From Cryptomeria japonica (Eukaryota > Streptophyta > Pinopsida > Cupressales > Cupressaceae), in contig NC_081410.1 in the NCBI RefSeq assembly GCF_030272615.1, positions 184,869,619-184,933,618 on the forward strand: 64,000 nucleotides of DNA. The letters run 5' to 3'. The notes under the pieces are model-generated. The model was not told the origin of the DNA and did not search any database. It saw nothing but the letters and a program-made list of their open reading frames with translations. Below are positions 33,494 through 45,560 of this stretch, one piece after another. Numbering within the stretch: the stretch's first letter is position 1; every line of letters starts with the position of its first letter. The translations under genes were made by a program, and so were the position numbers.

Positions 33494-36322
33494 ATGACGC
33501 AAGGGGGCAATTCGTTTAATTATTCCATTCCTCCTTGTAGTGTTCCTCCTTTCCAATCATCTCCTATGACTAACTATCATAGTGTCCCACCACCTTACTC
33601 TCAATCAATACCTTCTTTCAATAACATAATACCTCCATCACAATCTAACACATCTAATATGAACTCTTCGACTGAAGCAACCATTAACAATCTTGCACAA
33701 ACTATCTCTTCTTTACAGCAACAAATTGCCTCTATGAATCAATCTAAGTTTAGTGTGCCCACATTTGATGTTGCAAGCCCACTTTCTCTTGACATTGTTC
33801 AAGCTATCCCCCCTAAACATGTTGAAATTCCACATTTGGAGCTTTATAATGGTAAGGGTGATCCTCTAACACATGTTAAGACCTTTCAAACAATATGTAC
33901 TGATTTTGCTTATGACCAAAGGTTGCTTGCAAAACTGTTTACTAGAACATTAAGAGATAAAGCCCTACAATGGTATTGCTCGTTGCCTTCCTATTCTATT
34001 ACTTCTTTCGAACAACTGGAAAATGCTTTTATTCAACAATTTCAAAACAATATAAGTCCTAAAGTTACTTTGATTGATTTAATGCATTGTAAACAAGGTG
34101 TTAAAGAAAAAGTGACTGATTTCATCGGTAGATATAAGCATTTGTATGCTCAAATTTCTTTTCCAGTACCTGACAATGATATTCAAAGAATCTTTATTTC
34201 TAATTTACAAAAAGATATTAGAGAAAAACTTCTGTTTTCTGAGTTTACTTCTTTCCAACAGTTGTGCTCAACTCTTCACAATTATCAATTGACTGTGAGT
34301 CAAATGGAACAAGCAAATCCTATGGCTCCGAGTGATAAGGGTGATAGTAGTCAACAACCATTTGGGAAGTTTAAACCGAACAGAGAGTCAATTAAGTTCA
34401 ATGAAAACATCATCAACAACAATGTGAATGCAGCATCAGGTGTGCCTCCTATTTCTAAGTTTTTCAAGAAAGAAAGAAAGTTTACTCCTTTGAATGAATC
34501 ATTGCATAGTATTATGAATAAATTATTGGAACAAAATGTGCTTACTCTTCCTCCTATAAAGCAAATAGATCCTGCAAAGATTAACTCACCCTATTTTGAT
34601 AACAAATCTTTTTGTCAATTTCATCGTCATCCTTGGCATGATACTGAAAAATGTTTTGCTTTAAAGGGTAAAATTCAAGATTTGATTGATAATAATACTA
34701 TCTCTGTTTCTGGTGTGAATGATAAAGGCAACACATTTGTAGCTCCTCCTAACCAAAATCTTCAGATTTTTACTGATCCATTACCTTCTCATACCTCTAA
34801 TGTGGTTGAGACTAATGATTCCTCTTTCTCACCTGATAGTCTTGTGTCTATGACTCCGAATGTGATTAACTTTGTGGAGCAGCAGAAAATCCCTAAGGAA
34901 CCTTCCATCACATTTGATTCCAGTGAAACTATCAGGGCACCTGATGGTCCTTTATATATAGTTGCAAAAGTCAAGAATACACCTTGTCGTGGAGTGCTTA
35001 TTGATCCTTCTTGTATGATTAATATCATTACTGAAGAATTTCTTTTTACTTTGCAATTGAATCAAGTGATCTATGACGAAACAAATGTGGTTGTGAAATT
35101 ATTTGATGCATTTTCTTCTCCTGCAATTGGTTCTATTACATTACCTATTGAGGTCCATAACAAATCCCTTGATGTGGACTTTGCTATTATTCCATTGTCC
35201 GAACAATTTCGTGTGAAGCTAGGCTATCCTTGGCTATCTTCCATAAAAGCTATTGCTTCTCCTATTCACAAGTGTTTGAAATTTCCCCATAATGGTGAAG
35301 TTGTTACTATCAATCATAGTCTCTTTAAACCAACTGAAAGAACTTCTAGCGCTCCTATTGATTATTTTTGGCCTAAACAATTCCAATCTCTTCCACTGCG
35401 GAGTGATCATCTTTTCAAATCTTATCAAAAGTGGAAAAAAGATATGATCCTATCTCTAAGTGAACCTAGAACACCCAAACTTGATATTCCTATCATTCTT
35501 GAGAATGAAGTTCTTCCTTTGAAAGATAAAACTAATGTCTTTCCTCAAGAAGATTCCCAACCCATCCCTATGAAAATGACTACGTCTATGACTAATAAAC
35601 TTCCTAAAAGTAGACCTATACCTCCTCGTCATGATGGACTTGGTCTCCTTCCTAAACCAAATATTCCTCCTTTATATGGAGCAGTTCCTCCTCCTTCCTC
35701 TTATGGAGAGAAGAGACCTTCCTCTTCTCCTATTATTCAACCTAAGAGACCACAACCTAAACACCCAAGTGATAAGGATGAGAACATTCCTCCTCCTCAA
35801 TCTTCTCAACTTCCTACTAAGACTAGATGAAATCGTTCTGCATGTGAACGCCGACGAAAGCGTCATCCTAGAGCTCAGGCAGTTGCTTCTCAAACTTTGC
35901 AATCCCCAAAAACACCTTCAACTAGTATTATTCCGTTTTCTCCTCAGCCGAAAATTGAGCCAAAATCTCCTAAACATAAGATGCATGATGGTCTTGATCC
36001 TGTGCGAGTTAAAGATCCTATTTTTATAAATCTTGATGATGATATAGATGAAAATGTTATTCATGATGAAAATGTTACTTCTGTTCATTTTGATAGTGAA
36101 TATGAATATGTTGATGTTGATAACCATTTATCTAACGAATTTTCTAAAGCACTTATCCTAGCTCCTAGACAAGAGCTACGTGGCTTGGGACATGAACATA
36201 GCCCTTGTTTGGATCTTGTGATAGCTCCATCTGCTGTGTTGGATGTTCCTCCTCTAGCGTGTTTCCTGCATTCCCGAAATATTGATCAGCAAGATCGGGG
36301 GGTGGATGACGTGCTAGACTAG
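33494..36322 (+). CDS. Gag/protease-like polyprotein of the nested element, one in-frame TGA
   Basis: The 778-codon frame from 33494 to the TGA at 35828-35830 continues in the same frame to the TAG at 36322. One stop therefore splits a frame of about 942 codons. Residues 1-105 are Pro/Ser/Gln-rich. About 112-270 is a Retrotrans_gag capsid: LELYNGKGDPLTHVKTFQ, LRDKALQWYCSLPSYSI and ENAFIQQFQNNISP. Residues 373-390 have a Cys-His motif, CQFHRHPWHDTEKC, then LKGKIQDLID. About 500-600 resembles a retropepsin (VLIDPSCMINII, GSITLPIEV, LGYPWLSSI), but the usual (S/T/G)G after Asp is P-S. The C-terminal third is Pro-rich and then acidic (NLDDDIDENVIHDEN), with no known domain. No polymerase follows. 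The TGA could be a CGA-to-TGA mutation or a readthrough site. Confidence 0.8.
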
Positions 36323-37060
36323 TTTCATTAGCATAGCAGACTCTCTCCTCCTCTCTTGATCTCTTTTGTTACTTCTTCTATGTGTTATTCTCATTCTTCT
36401 ATTTGTTGTCCTTAGCGTTGTTTACTTGAGGACGATGCAAAGCATTGAGATCTCTTTTGGTCTCTCTCATGTTGACTCAAAAGACACATGTGTTCCCTTC
36501 TTCTAGGTGACCTTCCTTGATTGGGGAATGAAGAACAATTATGCATACATACATATGATATACATGAATTATCATATAGTATACTGACCCCAAGGAAAGC
36601 GAAGTCACCTCATGCTTTGTGTTTTGTGTCTATTATCCTTGGGCTTATCTCACACTTGGGGGCTAAATCCTTGTGATAACGTGCTCCTTTCCCTTCTCAT
36701 TTCTTATATGTACCACTACCTTAAAGCAATCACCCCCGATGAGGCGTGTGCGATCACTTTAACGTAGGGGGGCATACACCCCGTTCATATCTCTCCAAGA
36801 TACTTGAAAATTTCTTGACAAATTTAGCTTTGCCTTGAAAATTTTTGATATCTTTCTTGCATGACTCATAGTGAGGGAACCTTACTACTGACAGTCATGG
36901 TTCTCCCTCGTGATCTTCCCTTTTACTTTGTCAATCGAAGTCGTAAGATCCTTAGTCCACTGGGGGCTTGGTGTATCTTGCCTCCTTGACGTGGTGAAAG
37001 TCTTTCAATGTTGTTTCCTTGTACTTTACTGGAAGTATGAGCGTACACTTATACTCTCGC
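36323..37060 (+). other. Non-coding 3' part of the nested element
   Basis: About 740 bp between the polyprotein stop and the polypurine tract, rich in stops in all frames. This is where pol would lie in a complete element, but none of it is recognisable. Confidence 0.6.
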
Positions 37061-37076
37061 TAAAGTGGGGGCTAAA
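37061..37076 (+). other. Polypurine tract of the nested element
   Basis: TAAAGTGGGGGCTAAA stands directly before the 3' LTR start TGTAGCG. Confidence 0.75.
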
Positions 37077-38275
37077 TGTAGCGTCCTAAAATTGCGACAC
37101 TTGCAATTTCGACTGCATTTGGGTCTTCATGATGGCGGCGCAACGTTGAACCTGAATGGAGACCCCGAAACCTATTTATGACACCAAAAACTGCATCTTT
37201 TTGCACCTTGGTCTGATCCCTCCTTGCACCCTGCTGTCTCGGGAGGTGGGACCATGGCGCCCAGCGCCCTGGTCCCTGGCCCTATTTTGGGCCCGGCCTC
37301 TTGTTGGGCATCGGGTCTTGAAGTTTGCAAATTGGAAAATATTGTTTCTAGGTTGGCCTAAGGTCGGGAAAATCAGTCTCTCAACCTAATTGACAAGTAT
37401 ATAAACTACTTTTCCTCTCCTAGAAAGGGAGGGAGGAAATAAGCAAGAGCAAGACACAGAAGCGATATTAAAACATTCAAACATTCAAGCATTCAAGTAT
37501 TCCTTCAAGCAATTGAGTATTCTAAGTCTCCATTCAAGGCTAGGTGTTGCATTCAAGACAAGGATTCAACCATTGAAGAGGAGATCACATACAACATACA
37601 ACATACTACATACATTACACCTTCACATGTAAGAATACAAACATTCTTACAACAAGGTACCAGTACTTGTTTACATTACAAACATTTACATTTACAGCAT
37701 TCACATTTCTTGGTTAATTCCAAAACCGGGGTTTGACCTAAAGGCAAACCCCTAATCCCTAACCCCCCAATCGTCCTCTCTTTTCTGTGTGTAGGTTGCA
37801 GGTACGCAGTTGTAATTGAAGATCTGGAATCCTTGTGCAGAGACGAACAGATCCCCCTTCGTTTCGCGGATTTTTCGGAGGACCATGTGCACTTCGGACG
37901 CCATCGTCCCGTCAACTTTCGCTCAAATTTGCAGAACAGCATTGTCTTGACATTTTACTGCTAATTCCAGTTCCGCAGCTTCATCCCGTATCCCTATCTC
38001 TGTTTATAAGCAAATCTTTCTTACTTTACATGCATTCCTAGTTCAATCATTCTATCTACATTCTTTACAAAAGAGGGTATCCTTGATGTCTTAACCCTTG
38101 AAACTCATTTAGAATCTAGTCTTGCATTGTGGGGGATTGGATCTTGTGGGTTTCAACCCCTCTTTTGAATGTAAAGTCTCTCCTAAGTGAAAACCATCAA
38201 CCCTAGTGACCTCCCTTCTCTCTCCTTGGAGTTGGGGGGGGGAGAACGACTAGGGTTCGATTTTTCCGCTTTACA
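37077..38275 (+). repeat. 3' LTR of the nested element
   Basis: 1,199 bp, collinear with 31310-32510 over its full length, with the same TATA region and the same ends. Confidence 0.9.
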
Positions 38276-38280
38276 GACAC
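38276..38280 (+). repeat. Target-site duplication GACAC, right copy
   Basis: It follows CGCTTTACA. It matches 31305-31309 and belongs to the interrupted gag codons. Confidence 0.9.
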
Positions 38281-38960
38281 ATTTCTTCAAAAGTGTAAGG
38301 TCTTTTGTTTGACCCATTCTTGAAATTTTTGATAAGGTCCTTCATGTCCTGGATTTCCTTTAGAAGGTCGGGTTGTTGATTGGGGATATGAGGGACATAA
38401 TGACCCATGTTAGACCCTAGACTTTGACTGGATGAAGATGGGATACCACCACCACCAATGTATTGATATGAAGAATGGGGGGATTGTGAAGTGTTTGAAG
38501 GCTGTGACCCACGAATGGTGCTAACGAAGGGAAAGCTAGTATTAATGTAATTGGTATAATTGTGAAGTGGTATGGATGACCTCGGAGGATTGGAAACATT
38601 TTGAAGGAATAGAAATGAAGGTAAGGTGGTCATAGGTGTTGATGTTGCGAGTGGAGGATGAAGAATGGAATCAAGAATGAAATTGTTTACGTGGTCACCT
38701 TTTGGTGGCTTGTCAAGGATTGATCTATCAAAATTGGGGGGCAAATATGGCCCTTATGTGATTAATTGAGCCACAAGTCCATTGGGATCATGTTTGAAAT
38801 TTTTTTCCATCATGTCTTGGTTATAAGGGTCAGCGATGAAGGATTAGACATGTGGAGAAAGATTAGGTTGATCAGTGAGTTGTTCTTGTTCCTCTTGTTG
38901 TCAACCTTGGTTGAAAGGGTCTCTGGTTTCAAGCATATTGTTGTTGCCTTCGGTGACCAT
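38281..38960 (-). pseudogene. Gypsy gag, N-terminal part
   Basis: The minus strand opens MVTEGNNNMLETRDPFNQ at 38960 and continues, through three stops, to LPPNFDRSILDKPPKG and a Ser/Pro/Asn-rich stretch. It ends KRPYTFEEMCL exactly where the nested element was inserted. The residues that follow the insertion site (CPCPYEPSIS, near 31300) continue the same frame. This is the variable N-terminus of a Tat-type gag, upstream of the capsid domain. Confidence 0.7.
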
Positions 38961-41670
38961 CTTCACTTTTTATGAAAGATTCAAGACCATACACAGGTTA
39001 CCTTAAGGATGACAAAAGATGAAAGAGGACTTTGAAAATGATGTGGAGTGGAACAACAAGAATAATGAGAAAAAATAGCAAGATTGATTTTGATTTGATT
39101 TGGATTAGACTAGAAAATTGATTGAAGTTTTTTCCAATTGGCTTTGAATTAGGATAGGATTGATTTGATTAGGAAAACACCTTAGCCCTTGGATTATGAC
39201 CCAAAAATTAGGTTACAACCAAGCTAGGTAAAGTTTAGACCTTTGGAATACGATAAATTGATCAAGACTTCTTCTAATTAGGATGGACTTGTGTTCCCAA
39301 GCAAAATTAGGTAAAAGGATTAGGTTTTTGATCAACCCAAATGATTAAGTAAAGGTACTTGGGGGAGATTCTTTTCCAAGAACAAAAACCAAATGATGAT
39401 TGATTAAAGATAAAAGTCTAAATTAAACTTTCATAAAGTATGGACCTTAGGATGAGGTTGATTATTTGATTGGATGATTTTATTAGACTTGATTTATTGA
39501 CTAAAGTTGATGATTGATTAGATTATGCTAAGTCCTTAGGAAAGGTTGATGATGATTGTGAAAGAAAGAGAAAATAGATTCGTGAAGGGAGGTCACCTTA
39601 GATGGATTAATGACTCAATAAGTGATTGGTGGATTATGCCAATTGGACAAAGGAATACGACCACTCCTATTGATGTATAGGAACTTTCTACACTTGAGGA
39701 GTTTCTTATAACTAGCTTTTTTCTTCTTGACTTGGCGGTATATAGATTGTTTTGGATGCTTAAGGGACTTGAATTTATGGTGCATGAATGAAACTGACTA
39801 GAAAATTTAGCAAGGCAGAGACACTTAAATAGTGGAGCCAGAGACGCCAAAGTTCAGAATTTGATAGGCGGAGACGCCAAAGGACACAATAACTTATTTT
39901 GAATGAAAATTTTGATGGGAATTGGGTCAAACTCAGTAAATTTTGGGAAAAAAAATATTTTGTCTACTCTTGGCAAGAAAATATCAGACACATTGGCCAA
40001 AGTTTAATGCTTTATGAAAAGCATGGATGTGACTGGGGGCCTAGATTATCCCAAGATGATAAAAAGGAATGAAGACATGCCAAACATACAACCTAGGCTC
40101 AAAAAATGAAACCATCCAATGGGCCTCTCACACAAGCTATATCTCAAACAAGCAGGCAAATAGATATTCTGGTATCATTGGCTCCCCCTTACAACACACT
40201 CACTTCTTAGGCATATCAAATTCTCTTACCCCAAAGATCCAGAGATCATAAGAGGAATTCATGTCTCGTCTTGAGTGGGTACATGAGAGGTAACATTGGG
40301 GTACAATCTACATCCACTGCATCATGAATGTAGGATTTTGGTCACAGTACAACAAGGATCTTAGTACAGAACTCTCTTTCGGAAAACTATGTTCACTCTC
40401 TCCCTCGAGAGGCCTCCTTCCTATAGAACATAGGTATTGGAGAGGTCAATGTAGGTAGGAAATTAGCACCCATCGTGAGGACTTTTGTCCAACGTATTTT
40501 GTATAGCCGTTGAGAGGTGACTTGGCTAACAACACATTACCGCTTGGGTCGTTCTCCCCTTACTTGGACTTATGGGCTACTCGGGGAGACAAACCCTCTA
40601 TCTATAAAAATAAAACTCGAGTGTTGCCAACACTTTTCTCATGCACCCAAGATTACCAAAATAAGGGGGAGAAGATAGTCCGTGTTAGTGATTTAGGTTT
40701 TCTCTTAGACATGGATGTAAGTGCACCAAAACATAGAAAACACATGTTTATTTTTGTCCCACATAAAAAAGGTTATATAATCTAGTACAATGAAAAGGAA
40801 ACTAAATCTAGTGGGAGAATAAATTCTTCTGCTAACGATTGCAAGAAAATTGGTTAGTAGTTTGAAAAATTGCCTTGGACTCACAGATAAATCCTATAAA
40901 ACTCAAAATTTTATCATTAACTAAAAGCCCTAAATACCTCGACATAGATGTCAAAGTACAGTTACAGACACTGAACGTTTGTGCGGGCGCAGAAGTAGGG
41001 CCTGACCCTATAAAAAAAATGAAAAAGTGGGAAACAAAAATTTAAATTTTGAAATTTGAATTCTAAGCAAGAAAATTTACCTGCAGAGACACCAAACAAA
41101 AAATGCAGATGGTGACTATTTGTGCAGATGCTGAATTAGGCAACTTAAAAAAAAGGTTTGCTAGCAGAAAATTGAGAATATGAATTTTAAATTTAAGTGG
41201 GAAAATTTTTCTGGCGAAGACATCGAACCAAGCGTAGACGCTATTCATCTGCACAGACATCAAAGCATATATATTAAAAAAAAGCTTGTGTAATCTGGTA
41301 AAAAGTTAAATTACTGATAGATATCTGGTTATTAGAATGCTAAACTAGTTATTTTTGCTCTTTTTAGCACAAATATCCAAATGTGTTTTTCTTATTTTTA
41401 ATTGATTTGAAAAGAAAATAAAACGAAAAAATCAAAGCTAACTACTTCTATGCTCTAGGCAGAGATGTCGAAGTGTTGAAAAATGTAGATGTTTCATAAA
41501 ATGTAGAAAAGAAAGAGTGGGAATTTTTTGAATTCAAACAAAGATGTCAATGTATCTAGGCAGAGACGTCAAAACACCGACGCATAGATGTCAAAATGTA
41601 GACGCAGGCGCCGAACCAAGGCTTGCAACTAAAAACTACAAGAAAACTCACAAAAATGTTATAATTAAGG
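38961..41670 (-). other. Untranslated leader with recurrent GGCGTCTCTGCC-like motifs
   Basis: About 2.7 kb between primer site and gag start without a coding frame. Variants of (plus strand) GCAGAGACGCCAAA recur near 39840, 39870, 41084, 41215, 41235, 41460, 41525, 41560, 41580 and 41600, at irregular spacing. Most of the plus-strand open frames (40069, 40510, 41544) have no recognisable content. Confidence 0.5.
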
Positions 41671-41673
41671 GTT

Positions 41674-41698
41674 GTGGGTCCCATCGGGCGTGCCAAAA
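41674..41698 (-). other. Primer-binding-site region
   Basis: The minus strand reads TTTTGGCACGCCCGATGGGA directly after the LTR end. Tat-type Gypsy elements commonly have TTTGGCGCCCACCGTGGGGC-like text at this place. The exact primer tRNA was not identified. Confidence 0.5.
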
Positions 41699-42954
41699 TG
41701 AAGCAAGGGAAAATCACAAAAGGGTTGGTTAAATCCAATCAAAACAAGCATAAAACATATAATTAGATGTAAAGGAAACCATCATACCTTCAAGTGAAGA
41801 TCACTTATTCCTCTGATTGGACCTTTAGTGAAGTCAAGGATGTGCCCCTCCTCAACTTGATTGGATTGGTCCTAGATTGGGTGTGGAATGCTCTCCACTA
41901 CACAACAACAATGATGATACATGTCATGGTGGATGGATGAATTGGCCAAGTGACTAGATATGGAGCAAGATGGCTATAATATGGATGCTAGGATGATGAC
42001 TCTACTTGCACAAATTAGTAGCATGAGATTGCACAAGATTGAGATATGGAAATGAGGGGAAGAGACCCTAATTTATATATTTGAAGAAGCCAAAATGGAG
42101 GGCCAAGATCGATTTGGAATGAAGGGCGGGGATTGAAAGAAAGAGATGGGAGGGATTGAGAGGACAAGGTGTGGGATTCAAGAGATTTTTCATAAAGGCA
42201 TTTCTTGTCTCGACACACCTTGAGGTAAATGGGGAAGAGATCCCCAAGTACAGTGGGAGAATAAAAAGGAATTTTAAAATTCTTTGGGAGAGGACAAGAG
42301 AACTAAAAATTCTCAAATAATGGATTGCATGGGAAAAAGGGGAGAGTAAAGGAATTAAAAATTCCTTGGGAAGTGAGAGAGCATGGGGAAATGGAAGAAT
42401 TTGAAATCCTTGAAATAACCAAAGTTGGTGCATTTAAGGTTTGGAAGGTGAGAGGGGAAAGCCATTTATGACAAGGAGTTGACTTGTTCCTAATCATGGC
42501 GATTAGGATTGTGCAAATGATTAAGATGAGATATTAGATGGGTTAATAAGAGATTAGAGAGCAAGTGGATAAGTTAGGAGGATGTGACATGAGGATAGAG
42601 AATGAGTGGAGAAGATTAAAATTGAGGAATAATGATAAGCATGCTTCTAGAAGAATTAATTAGATTAAGTGAGGATCAAGGAAAGTGATTTGTAGGAATC
42701 ACTTTAGTTAGGTCTATTAATTAAAATTAATTAACCAAATGGGATTTAGAAGAATTAATGATTTGATTGACTTTAGAAGAATAGGGAAATAATTGATTTA
42801 CTTGGTAAATCAATTATTGGACTATAGTGACAAAATTAATTAAATTTAATTAATTAATTTTGAGATGAATAAAGGTTGATATAATTAAATATTTAATTAT
42901 GTAGAAAGGATAAATTAATTAAATATTTAATTTAATGAGTTTTAGACATCTACA
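41699..42954 (-). repeat. 5' LTR of the Gypsy element (minus strand)
   Basis: On the minus strand it starts TGTAGATGTCTAAAACTC (complement of 42937-42954) and ends CTTGCTTCA at 41699, a length of 1,256 bp. TATATAAATTAGGG (about 42070-42083 on the minus strand) is a plausible promoter. The first 250 bp are dense in TTAATTAAAT. Immediately after it comes TTTTGGCACGCCCGATGGG, which fits a Tat-type primer-binding region. Host flank just right of the LTR on the plus strand is ATAGG. Confidence 0.65.
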
Positions 42955-42959
42955 ATAGG

Positions 42960-45550
42960 ATCGACGAATAGTTAAGACTACATGCAGGATAAATTAAAAA
43001 TAGGAGAAGTAGGCATTGACCATTTTTTAGTGTCTACATAAGGCACGTAATATAAAATAATTTTCTTATGAATGTCTTAGGATATAAAAAACATAAAAGG
43101 TGCTCAATTTCCAAATAATCATAGAAAAATTCTCAAAGGAATAAAGTAATCATTTAATGGAACTAAAAATATGTAGATAATAGTGTAGAGGATAGTTTGT
43201 AGGACCAAACTTATGAGTATATGTTTTTTCCTAGATCCATTACATATGATATCTTTTTCATATGAAACATGATGCATGCACATTATAACACATGCTTGGG
43301 AATTACCAACCCTTAGGCTTGGATTTGGCTTGGAAATCTAAGCCTAGGGGTTAGATTTGTTTATTTCGTACCAACTTTTGTGTTATATAAAATATATGAA
43401 AATACATGCGAATCTTGAACATGATCTCCATTGAGTTCAAATATTTTAAGGCATTATTATAAATAAATAAAAAACCATCATTATGACATCTAGATCTATC
43501 TTAACTTTCTTACCATCTATTTTTTCTTTAGTATCCAAATATAATAAGGTTTTGACAATTTAATAAATTTTACTAATGTCTTCATTTTTGTCAAAAAATG
43601 CACACATTATTTTTTCTATTCAATTTTGATACACTCATTTGCATTTGAAAAAATCCCATTCTACACAAGAAAAAAATGAATTTTAACTTTGTATTTTAAA
43701 AAAAAAAATTGAAGGGGGAGTATGCTTACTATTTTATTTTGGAAGTGTCTAATCTCCACATAAAATGGCATTTCATACGATTTTTAAAATGTGCAAAACA
43801 CAATGGATTTGGATGAAATTTTCAGCATGAAATCTTCATGATCTTCATCCCCATTGTTGTAAAAACGCAAAAAGTTGCAAAAAAAATCGTCTTGTTTTGC
43901 ACATCTGAAAAAAAATTTAATTTTTTTTCCAATGCCAAGTCATGTGGAGATTAGCCCGTTCCTTTTATTTTTATTACATGTTTACTTTTGAAAATTAGTA
44001 AAATATAATATATATTCATTAAAAAAGCATGTATGAATACTTGATGTTAACTAACTTTCTATTCAATGAATTTATAAGATAATTAGAAAATCTCAAAAAT
44101 AATAAGGAGCACAAGCAAATATTGTTTTATAATTTAAGGTGAAAAATAGGACCACTTTGTGCTCCCAAAAATTTGACCCTTTTAATCTCTACTATTTTAA
44201 AATGAAAAAGTAGTTTAGAAACTAGATTGTGAGCACTAGTATTCTTTTTCTTATAATAAATTGGGCATATGTATGCTAGATTAATTATTCAAACTCAACT
44301 TTTTTTCTTTATTTTTGACCCCTTGTTGGCCCCCCATTTCCATTTCATTGTCTTTAAAAATAAAATATAGAAATTCAAATCCTATTTTCCATTATAACCT
44401 TGCTAAAAATTCTAACCAAAAAATAGCTAGAATAAGTAAAGCCAATATAAATTATAATTCTAACAGAGTGTTCAAAAGGTCATCTACACTACAAAAAAAG
44501 AAAACATGATAGGGTTCTATAACTCAATAGTAAAGCACCCTAGAATCATGATGCACAGCTCTAGGACTTGATATCATACAAATACATAGATCTTAAATAT
44601 ATTTTTTTAAGGGTCATGTAAATGCATATGTGCACTCAAAGGATAATATTTAGTTGGATGACAAGTCCACAATAGAATGAGAATAAGATCACCTACACAT
44701 AAAATCATGGTGCATTTGGTAGTGTTATTGAGGAATGATATAATAGAAATATCAAGAGCATGTGTTGGTGAATGGGAGGAAGAGTAACATATTCTAGCTT
44801 AAGGGATACAAAATATGAGGCTAGGGGATAGACTTGATTCTAAAGAAGGGTTGGGAAACCCAAATGGACATATGATTATCTATGAATCATGTACTTGGAT
44901 CTACTTCATTCAGCTACTCCTCTTCACGCGATACATTTCCATCTCTATCACTATTTACCCATAGGGAATTGACAAACGGTTAATGACAACATCAACAATA
45001 ATAACTATGATGGGAAGGCGAGATTAATTGTCTCTATCTCCCTATGGCGATTTGATATGGTGCCTTCCCTTTCGTATAATGATGATGCTCTTGTCACATA
45101 GTATACTAGCCCAACAAAACCATCCCCTCCTTCCAAATGGGCATGAAATTGTGGACTTATATACTCACCTACAAATAAATCTAATGAAGCCTAGTCACTA
45201 TGAAGTGGGCAAGGAAAGCAAGGTTTGCAATCAACAAGGAGAGAGAGTTTTAGTGGCTAGGAGAAGGAAGAATGATAGAATGTAATGGGAAGGAGTAAGA
45301 GGAACGATTAAGTTTAGGGTTAGAATGTGGAAGTTAAAGGGTTCCACATTATATTTTATTTATCAACTATTTGATAATAAATATGCAATGAATTAATTAA
45401 AATGAAAGATATCAAACTTTTGGTCAAGATTTTAAAAATTAAATGTATGACTTTAAGTTTAAGGGATGTTGAATTATGAGTGAAATTGCTTGGTCATTTA
45501 TGTAAAAATATAGGTATATTACATTTTTTTGTGGGTGTAGCACATAACTA
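42960..45550. other. AT-rich flank with a dispersed repeat copy
   Basis: No credible gene. 43590-44350 is the second copy of the repeat seen at 23020-23590. Near 44488 CACTACAAAAAAAGAAAA resembles a CACTA-element terminus, but a partner end was not found. Confidence 0.4.
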
Positions 45551-45560
45551 TTGGGGCCCC

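Larger units (their letters stand above)
31310..38275 (+). mobile_element. Complete non-autonomous Gypsy-type LTR element nested in the older Gypsy gag
   Basis: LTRs at 31310-32510 and 37077-38275 both start TGTAGCGTCC and end CGCTTTACA. The element is flanked by the 5-bp direct repeat GACAC (31305-31309 and 38276-38280), which proves one transposition event. It has a primer-binding region (32511 on), a long gag/protease-like frame and a polypurine tract (37061-37076). There is no RT, RNase H or integrase in any frame. Removing it restores the reading frame of the host gag. Its gag and Cys-His motif resemble those of the element it entered, so a Tat-type element could have provided enzymes. 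Confidence 0.9.
24960..42954 (-). mobile_element. Old Ty3/Gypsy element of Tat/Ogre type, interrupted by a nested element
   Basis: The minus strand carries, in order, an LTR (42954-41699), a primer-binding-site region, a ~2.7-kb leader, gag, protease, a G-patch-like linker, RT, RNase H, a second RNase H and integrase, ending at a stop at 24960-24962. A second RNase H after the first is the hallmark of the Tat lineage. The gag is split by the 6,966-bp element at 31310-38275. Without it the element spans about 11 kb. Many stops and frameshifts, plus changes at catalytic positions, make it inactive. No 3' LTR was found. Confidence 0.8.

Noticed and set aside
44486-44503. CACTA-element terminus (CACTACAAAAAAAGAAAA)
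   Set aside because: A single short match in A-rich DNA, with no second terminus, 3-bp duplication or transposase nearby.
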